From: Gemmatimonadota bacterium
GTDB lineage: Bacteria; Gemmatimonadota; Gemmatimonadetes; Palauibacterales; KS3-K002
DNA length: 52,482 nt
Reading direction: 5' to 3'
Assembly (NCBI GenBank): GCA_020344215.1
Contig: CP070815.1
Location: forward strand, 2,864,916 to 2,917,397
The notes under the pieces are model-generated. The model worked only from the letters and a program-made list of their open reading frames with translations. It was not told where the DNA came from and searched no databases. The position numbers and the translations under genes are program-made. Position 1 is the first letter of the stretch, and the number at the start of each line of letters is the position of its first letter. Shown here in pieces: positions 50,586 to 52,482 of the stretch.

Positions 50586-52482
50586 ATGAGCATCGACCTC
50601 AAGGCCCTGATCGGAAGGCTCAACCACGAGACGCGCGGCGCCGTAGAGTCCGCGGCCGGCCTCTGCCTGTCGCGCACGCACTACGACGTGGAGATCGAGC
50701 ACTATCTGCTGAAGCTGCTCGATGACACCGACACCGATTGCGCCTTCATCCTCAAGCACTACGGCGTCGACCGCTCGCGGCTGGCCAAGGAGCTGACCGA
50801 GAGCATCGACCGGCTGAAATCGGGCAACGCTCGCACCCCGTCGCTCAGCCCCTCGCTGGTCAAGATGTTGTCGGAAGCGTGGCTCATGGGGTCGGTAGAC
50901 TATGGCGCCACGCAGGTAAGAACCGGCCACACGATCGTCGCCCTGGCGACGAACGACGAGCTGAGCCGCCTGGTCAAGGAGACGAGCCGCGAGTTCGGCA
51001 AGATTCCCGGCGAGAGCCTGCGTAAGGACTTCGCTGCAGTCGCTGCGAGCTCCGTCGAGGAGGCGGGGGCCCCGGCGCCCGGCGCGGAGCCGGAAGCGGT
51101 GAGGCGTCCTGACGGCAAGACGCCCAAGCTCGACCAGTTCACTCTAAACCTCACCCAGCGAGCCCGGGACGGGCAGCTCGATCCTGTGCTGGCCCGTGAG
51201 TTCGAGGTCCGTCAGGTCGTGGACATCCTCACGCGCCGGCGTCAGAACAATCCGATCCTGGTCGGTGAAGCCGGGGTGGGCAAGACGGCGGTGGTCGAGG
51301 GTTTCGCGATGCGGATCGTTGAGGGCGACGTTCCACCGCCGCTCAAGAACGTAGAGATCCGCACGCTCGACCTGGCACTCTTGCAGGCCGGCGCCGGTGT
51401 TAAGGGCGAGTTCGAGAACCGGCTCAAGGGCCTCATCGAAGAGGTCAAGTCGTCGCCCACCCCGATCATCCTCTTCATCGATGAAGCGCACACGATGATC
51501 GGCGCCGGCGGCTCCGCCGGCCAGGGCGATGCCGCCAACCTGCTGAAGCCCGCACTCGCACGCGGCGAGCTGCGCACCATCGCCGCCACCACCTGGTCGG
51601 AGTACAAGAAGTACTTCGAGAAAGATCCGGCGCTCACCCGGCGGTTCCAGCTCGTCAAGGTGGAAGAGCCCTCGGAGCCGGCCTGCGCGCTCATGATGCG
51701 CGGCGTGGCCCCGGCACTCGAGCGGCATCACAAGGTGCGGATCCTCGACGAGGGCCTCGAGGCGGCCGTCCGCTTCTCCCACCGCTACCTGCCCGACCGG
51801 CAACTGCCGGACAAGGCCGTCAGTGTGCTCGACACGGCGTGCGCGCGGCTGGCCCTCGGCCAGAGCGCCACCCCGGCGGCAATAGAAGACGCGCAGCGGC
51901 GGCTCGACGACCTGCTCGTCCAGAAGCGGGTGCTCGAGCGCGAGAGCGCCGTCGGCGTCGATCATTCGGAACGACTGGCGGAGATTGCCCGCGAGCGCGA
52001 GGAGACGGAGGCGCAGCTCGGGTCGCTCAACGAGCGCTGGGAGAAGGAACGCGATCTGGTCGCCAAGGTGCAGGCCATTCGGGAGAAGCTCGAGGCGACG
52101 GCCGAAGGCGCCGGTGACGGCAAGGGCAAGAAGGAAAGGGACGCGCTGCGCAAAGAGCTTGACTTGCTCAGCGCGGAGCTCGACGAGCTGCAAGGCGAGG
52201 CGGCCCTGGTGCCCGTCTGCGTCGATGCCGAGCTCATCGGCCAGGTCGTCTCCGGCTGGACGGGCGTCCCCGTAGGCAAGATGATGAGGGACGAGGTCAA
52301 CACGGTCCTCAACCTCGAGAAGCACCTCGGCGAGCGGATCATCGGGCAAGACCACGCACTCGAGGCCATTAGCCACCGCATCCGCACGTCGCGCGCCGGC
52401 ATCGAGGATCCCAAGAAGCCGCAGGGCGTCTTCATGTTCGTCGGGCCCAGCGGGGTAGGGAAGACCGAGACCGCGCTGGTGC
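50586..52482 (+). CDS. tssH: T6SS AAA+ ATPase TssH (ClpV), 3' truncated
   Basis: First ~632 residues of ClpV, the hexameric AAA+ unfoldase that disassembles contracted T6SS sheaths. The N-terminal Clp-N-like domain opens LNHETRGAVESAAGLC. D1 has Walker A GEAGVGKT (227-234) and Walker B LFIDEAH, then a middle coiled-coil region and the start of D2 with Walker A GPSGVGKTE (620-628) just before the window ends. The rest of D2 and any genes after it lie outside. Start: ATG at 50586, 16 nt after tssG. Together with tagJ it supports sheath recycling. Confidence 0.95.
   Translation, partial: MSIDLKALIGRLNHETRGAVESAAGLCLSRTHYDVEIEHYLLKLLDDTDTDCAFILKHYGVDRSRLAKELTESIDRLKSGNARTPSLSPSLVKMLSEAWLMGSVDYGATQVRTGHTIVALATNDELSRLVKETSREFGKIPGESLRKDFAAVAASSVEEAGAPAPGAEPEAVRRPDGKTPKLDQFTLNLTQRARDGQLDPVLAREFEVRQVVDILTRRRQNNPILVGEAGVGKTAVVEGFAMRIVEGDVPPPLKNVEIRTLDLALLQAGAGVKGEFENRLKGLIEEVKSSPTPIILFIDEAHTMIGAGGSAGQGDAANLLKPALARGELRTIAATTWSEYKKYFEKDPALTRRFQLVKVEEPSEPACALMMRGVAPALERHHKVRILDEGLEAAVRFSHRYLPDRQLPDKAVSVLDTACARLALGQSATPAAIEDAQRRLDDLLVQKRVLERESAVGVDHSERLAEIAREREETEAQLGSLNERWEKERDLVAKVQAIREKLEATAEGAGDGKGKKERDALRKELDLLSAELDELQGEAALVPVCVDAELIGQVVSGWTGVPVGKMMRDEVNTVLNLEKHLGERIIGQDHALEAISHRIRTSRAGIEDPKKPQGVFMFVGPSGVGKTETALV

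Noticed and set aside
1..52482. CRISPR arrays, rRNA, tRNA, insertion sequences, integrase or toxin-antitoxin genes
   Set aside because: No regular direct-repeat array, tRNA cloverleaf or transposase/integrase motif seen on either strand; absence is by eye only.

Overview
GC-rich bacterial chromosome fragment without rRNA or tRNA genes. The mix of families points to a Gemmatimonadota- or Acidobacteriota-like organism: a long duplicated MacB/FtsX 'orphan' permease, Ser/Thr kinases fused to TPR or SARP/BTAD domains, a sortilin-type BNR exo-repeat protein, a CBM9/DUF5916-type outer-membrane protein and many small exported proteins. This placement is inferred from gene content, not from a marker gene.

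Left part (1-31.1 kb) is a mosaic of mostly single genes on alternating strands: the 3' end of a FabH-type ketosynthase; a P1B-type metal ATPase with a TPC motif; an exported small protein; an ADOP-type permease; a DAACS symporter that has lost its usual Na+ ligands; a divergent pair of signalling proteins (a classical kinase-TolB-TPR receptor and a SARP/BTAD-pseudokinase-membrane fusion); a Tat-exported class V aminotransferase; a TPR pseudogene; a BNR-repeat protein; a glycosyltransferase-like protein; two AmmeMemoRadiSam-type radical SAM paralogues on either side of a PCMT-like methyltransferase; a two-gene operon of secreted repeat and Ig-like proteins; an unknown 325-aa protein; an outer-membrane DUF5916-like protein; an amidohydrolase; and a PepD dipeptidase.

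Right part (31.1-52.5 kb) is a type VI secretion system (T6SS) locus that runs off the window. A leftward arm carries tssK1, tssL, tssM and a PrcB-like exported protein. A rightward arm carries tssB, tssC, hcp, tagJ/impE, tssA, tssE, tssF, tssG and tssH/clpV (cut by the window end). Between the arms lie three unusual genes: a tail-anchored protein with a degenerate kinase N-lobe and five GEFTRLF-type repeats, a second TssK, and a fused TssB-TssC paralogue lacking the TssC C-terminus. Apart from the C-truncated TssH, each core sheath/baseplate/membrane protein seen looks intact. No TssJ, VgrG or PAAR gene is inside the window.

The best candidate for something undescribed is the central T6SS module (GEFTRLF protein, TssK2, TssBC fusion). 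It suggests an alternative baseplate/sheath element and a membrane-tethered scaffold joined to a standard T6SS. The duplicated radical SAM/PCMT cluster, the SARP-pseudokinase and the cation-site-altered symporter are secondary points of interest.
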